Shown here: positions 32,042 to 33,345 of the stretch, piece by piece | How the letters are laid out: each line of letters opens with the position of its first letter | How positions within the stretch are numbered: position 1 is the first letter of the stretch | NCBI RefSeq assembly: GCF_001723055.1 | Contig: NZ_MDCR01000136.1 | Coordinates: 1 to 33,345 of the forward strand | Length of the DNA: 33,345 bases | Source: Streptomyces niveus | GTDB taxonomy: Bacteria; Actinomycetota; Actinomycetes; Streptomycetales; Streptomycetaceae | Direction: 5' to 3' | The notes under the pieces: model-generated | Databases searched by the model: none | What the model saw: the letters and a program-made list of their open reading frames with translations, nothing else | What the model was told of the DNA's origin: nothing | Translations under genes and position numbers: made by a program

Positions 32042-32833
32042 TCAGACCTGGACCACGCTCACGCCGCGCTCCTCGAACAGGCTCGCCCTGTCGGGGGCGC
32101 CCGTGTCCGTGATCAGGGTGTCGATGGCGTCCGTCGGGCAGATCCGGGCGAACGCCGGTGTGCCCAGCTTCGAGCTGTCCGCCACCACCACGAGCCTGCG
32201 CGCCCGTGCGGCGAGCAGCGCGTTGATGCTCGCCTCGTGCTCGCTGTGCGCACTCGCGCCCGCCTCCGGGTCCACGGCGTCGGCGCCGATGAAGGCGATG
32301 TCCAGGCTGACCTCACCCAGGATGTGCCGGGCCAGCGGCCCCACCAGCTCGTACGACTGCGGCATCGCCACCCCGCCGGTGGTCACGATCTTGATGTGCG
32401 GGCGTACGGCCAGCTCGTGGGCGATGTTCAGCGCGTTCGTCACCAGGGTGACGGCGGGCTCGCCGCCCCGCCCCGGCGCGTCGGCCAGATCCGCGCGCGT
32501 GGCGACGGCCCGCGCGACCTCCGCCGTCGTCGTGCCGCCGTTGAGCCCGATCACCATGCCCCGCCGCACCAGCGCGGCGGCGGCACCGCCGATGCGCTGC
32601 TTCTCCGCCGACCGGCCCACCGACTTGTAGCGCGGCGGCAGCCCGTACGAGACGGAGTGCGCCGCCGCCCCGCCCCGCGTGCGGGTGAGCAGCTGCTGCT
32701 CCGCGAGATGGTCCAGGTCCCTACGTACGGTCGCCGCCGACACCGCCAGCTCGGCGGCCACGTCGTCGACGTCCAGCCGGCCCCGCTCGGCGAGCAGTTC
32801 GAGCAGGGTGTTGTGCCGTGCGTACCGGTCCAC
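32042..32833 (-). CDS. DeoR/GlpR-family transcriptional regulator
   Basis: A 263-residue sugar-phosphate-responsive repressor. The N-terminal winged helix (about 3-55) has RHNTLLELLAERGRLDVDDVAAEL and SAATVRRDLDHLAEQ. The DeoR effector domain (about 75-230) has VIGLNGGTTTAEVARAV, LVTNALNIAHEL and ADSSKLGTPAFARI. GTG 32833 has AAGGAG five bases upstream. It is divergent from a SIS-domain sugar isomerase gene, and the 139 bp between them holds repeated TTCAAGCA-like sequences over the isomerase promoter, so it most likely represses that gene until an amino-sugar phosphate accumulates. Confidence 0.93.
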   Translation of the reverse strand: MDRYARHNTLLELLAERGRLDVDDVAAELAVSAATVRRDLDHLAEQQLLTRTRGGAAAHSVSYGLPPRYKSVGRSAEKQRIGGAAAALVRRGMVIGLNGGTTTAEVARAVATRADLADAPGRGGEPAVTLVTNALNIAHELAVRPHIKIVTTGGVAMPQSYELVGPLARHILGEVSLDIAFIGADAVDPEAGASAHSEHEASINALLAARARRLVVVADSSKLGTPAFARICPTDAIDTLITDTGAPDRASLFEERGVSVVQV

Positions 32834-32862
32834 CGCATCTCCTTATGTCACGCCCCGGATCA

Positions 32863-32923
32863 TTCAAGCACCTCCACGACCGGAAGGGTTTGCTTGAAGG
32901 TGCTCGAAACTCTGCTCTAGCAT
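32863..32923 (+). promoter_or_regulatory. Promoter and DeoR-type operator of the SIS-domain gene
   Basis: A promoter is visible as TTGAAG (32894-32899), 18 bp, then TAGCAT (32918-32923). TTCAAGCACCT (32863-32873) and AGGTGCTCGAA (32898-32908) form an 11-bp inverted repeat with one mismatch, and TGCTTGAA (32891-32898) and CAAGCA (32931-32936) repeat the core. Repeated short half-sites over the -35 are typical of DeoR-family control. Confidence 0.6.
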
Positions 32924-32972
32924 GCAGAAACAAGCACATCTTCTGTGCCGCGATCGAGAGTGGAGAGCCGAC

Positions 32973-33345
32973 GTGACGTTTGTCCAGACGGAACTGGCCA
33001 GTCAGCCCGCGAGCTGGAGCCGGGCGGCGGAGCTGGCCGACGGCCTGCGCGGCTCCGGCCAACTGCCCGAAGCCGGTGAGCGCACGGCCGTCGTCGGCTG
33101 TGGCACCTCGTACTACATGGCCCAGGCGTACGCGGCGCTCAGGGAGGGTGCCGGGCAGGGCGAGACCGACGCCTTCGCCGCCTCCGAGTTCCCGGCCGGC
33201 CGCCGCTACGACCGCGTCGTGGCGCTGACCCGCTCGGGCACCACCACCGAGGTGCTCGACCTGCTGGCCACCGTGCGTGGCAGTGCCCGTACGACCGCGA
33301 TCACCGCGGACCCCGAGACCCCGATCCGCTCCGCCGCCGACGACC
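32973..33345 (+). CDS. SIS-domain sugar isomerase/deaminase, partial
   Basis: The first 124 codons of a gene that continues past the right edge. The N-terminal TELASQPASWSRAAEL and VVGCGTSYYMAQAYAAL, then ALTRSGTTTEVLDLL, are typical of the GlmS isomerase-like SIS fold that binds phosphosugars (AgaS and fructoselysine-deglycase relatives included). GTG 32973 has GGAG seven bases upstream. It is divergent from a DeoR repressor and likely part of an amino-sugar catabolic operon. The enzyme's exact substrate cannot be decided from this fragment. Confidence 0.88.
   Translation, partial: MTFVQTELASQPASWSRAAELADGLRGSGQLPEAGERTAVVGCGTSYYMAQAYAALREGAGQGETDAFAASEFPAGRRYDRVVALTRSGTTTEVLDLLATVRGSARTTAITADPETPIRSAADD

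Overview
The window is high-GC actinobacterial chromosome, almost certainly from a Streptomyces species. Third codon positions are strongly G/C-biased, GTG starts are common, Shine-Dalgarno sites are clear, genes overlap by GTGA or ATGA, and gene order follows the Streptomyces hopanoid locus. No tRNA, rRNA, insertion sequence, prophage or CRISPR array was seen.

Region 1 (30-2999): a divergent MMPL-family exporter and TetR repressor. Two near-identical 17-bp palindromes lie on the exporter promoter.

Region 2 (about 3350-16461): a hopanoid lipid cluster. It runs hpnC, hpnD, a possible 35-codon micro-ORF, hpnE, a polyprenyl diphosphate synthase, squalene-hopene cyclase, hpnG, hpnH, a DXP synthase and an HpnO-type aminotransferase. 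These genes account for precursor supply (dxs, prenyl synthase), the three-step route to squalene (HpnC/D/E), cyclisation (Shc), and side-chain addition and processing (HpnH, HpnG, HpnO). The ispG gene that sits between hpnH and dxs in S. coelicolor (from memory) is absent; a perfect 17-bp hairpin occupies the junction. An XRE-cupin regulator with a twin operator and a 60-residue one-helix membrane protein close the cluster.

Region 3 (16465-19739): a tyrosine-phosphatase-like protein, a LysM/M23 cell-wall peptidase preceded by a recognisable cyclic-di-AMP (ydaO-type) riboswitch, and an SGNH hydrolase.

Region 4 (19747-27468) is the most interesting part. A tightly overlapping minus-strand operon encodes two tandem leucine-rich-repeat proteins (STM4015 family), an ATP-grasp-like protein (STM4014), an alkaline-phosphatase-fold hydrolase (STM4013) and two radical SAM enzymes (STM4012, STM4011). 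To my knowledge none of these families has an assigned function. Facing it are a small His-rich protein and a DUF6745-like protein. The shared 170-bp intergenic region carries two oppositely oriented promoters that fit the RecA-independent (PafBC-type) DNA-damage consensus TTGTCRGTG-N8-TANNNT: the -35 parts match well on both strands, and the -10 fully on one strand and by all but one base on the other. This suggests a DNA-damage-inducible system of unknown chemistry.

Region 5 (27498-33345): accessory metabolism. It holds a PfkB sugar kinase, a TetR regulator, a Glu/Leu/Phe/Val dehydrogenase with a TTG start, an MBL-fold hydrolase, a DeoR regulator and the start of a divergent SIS-domain sugar isomerase that runs off the window.
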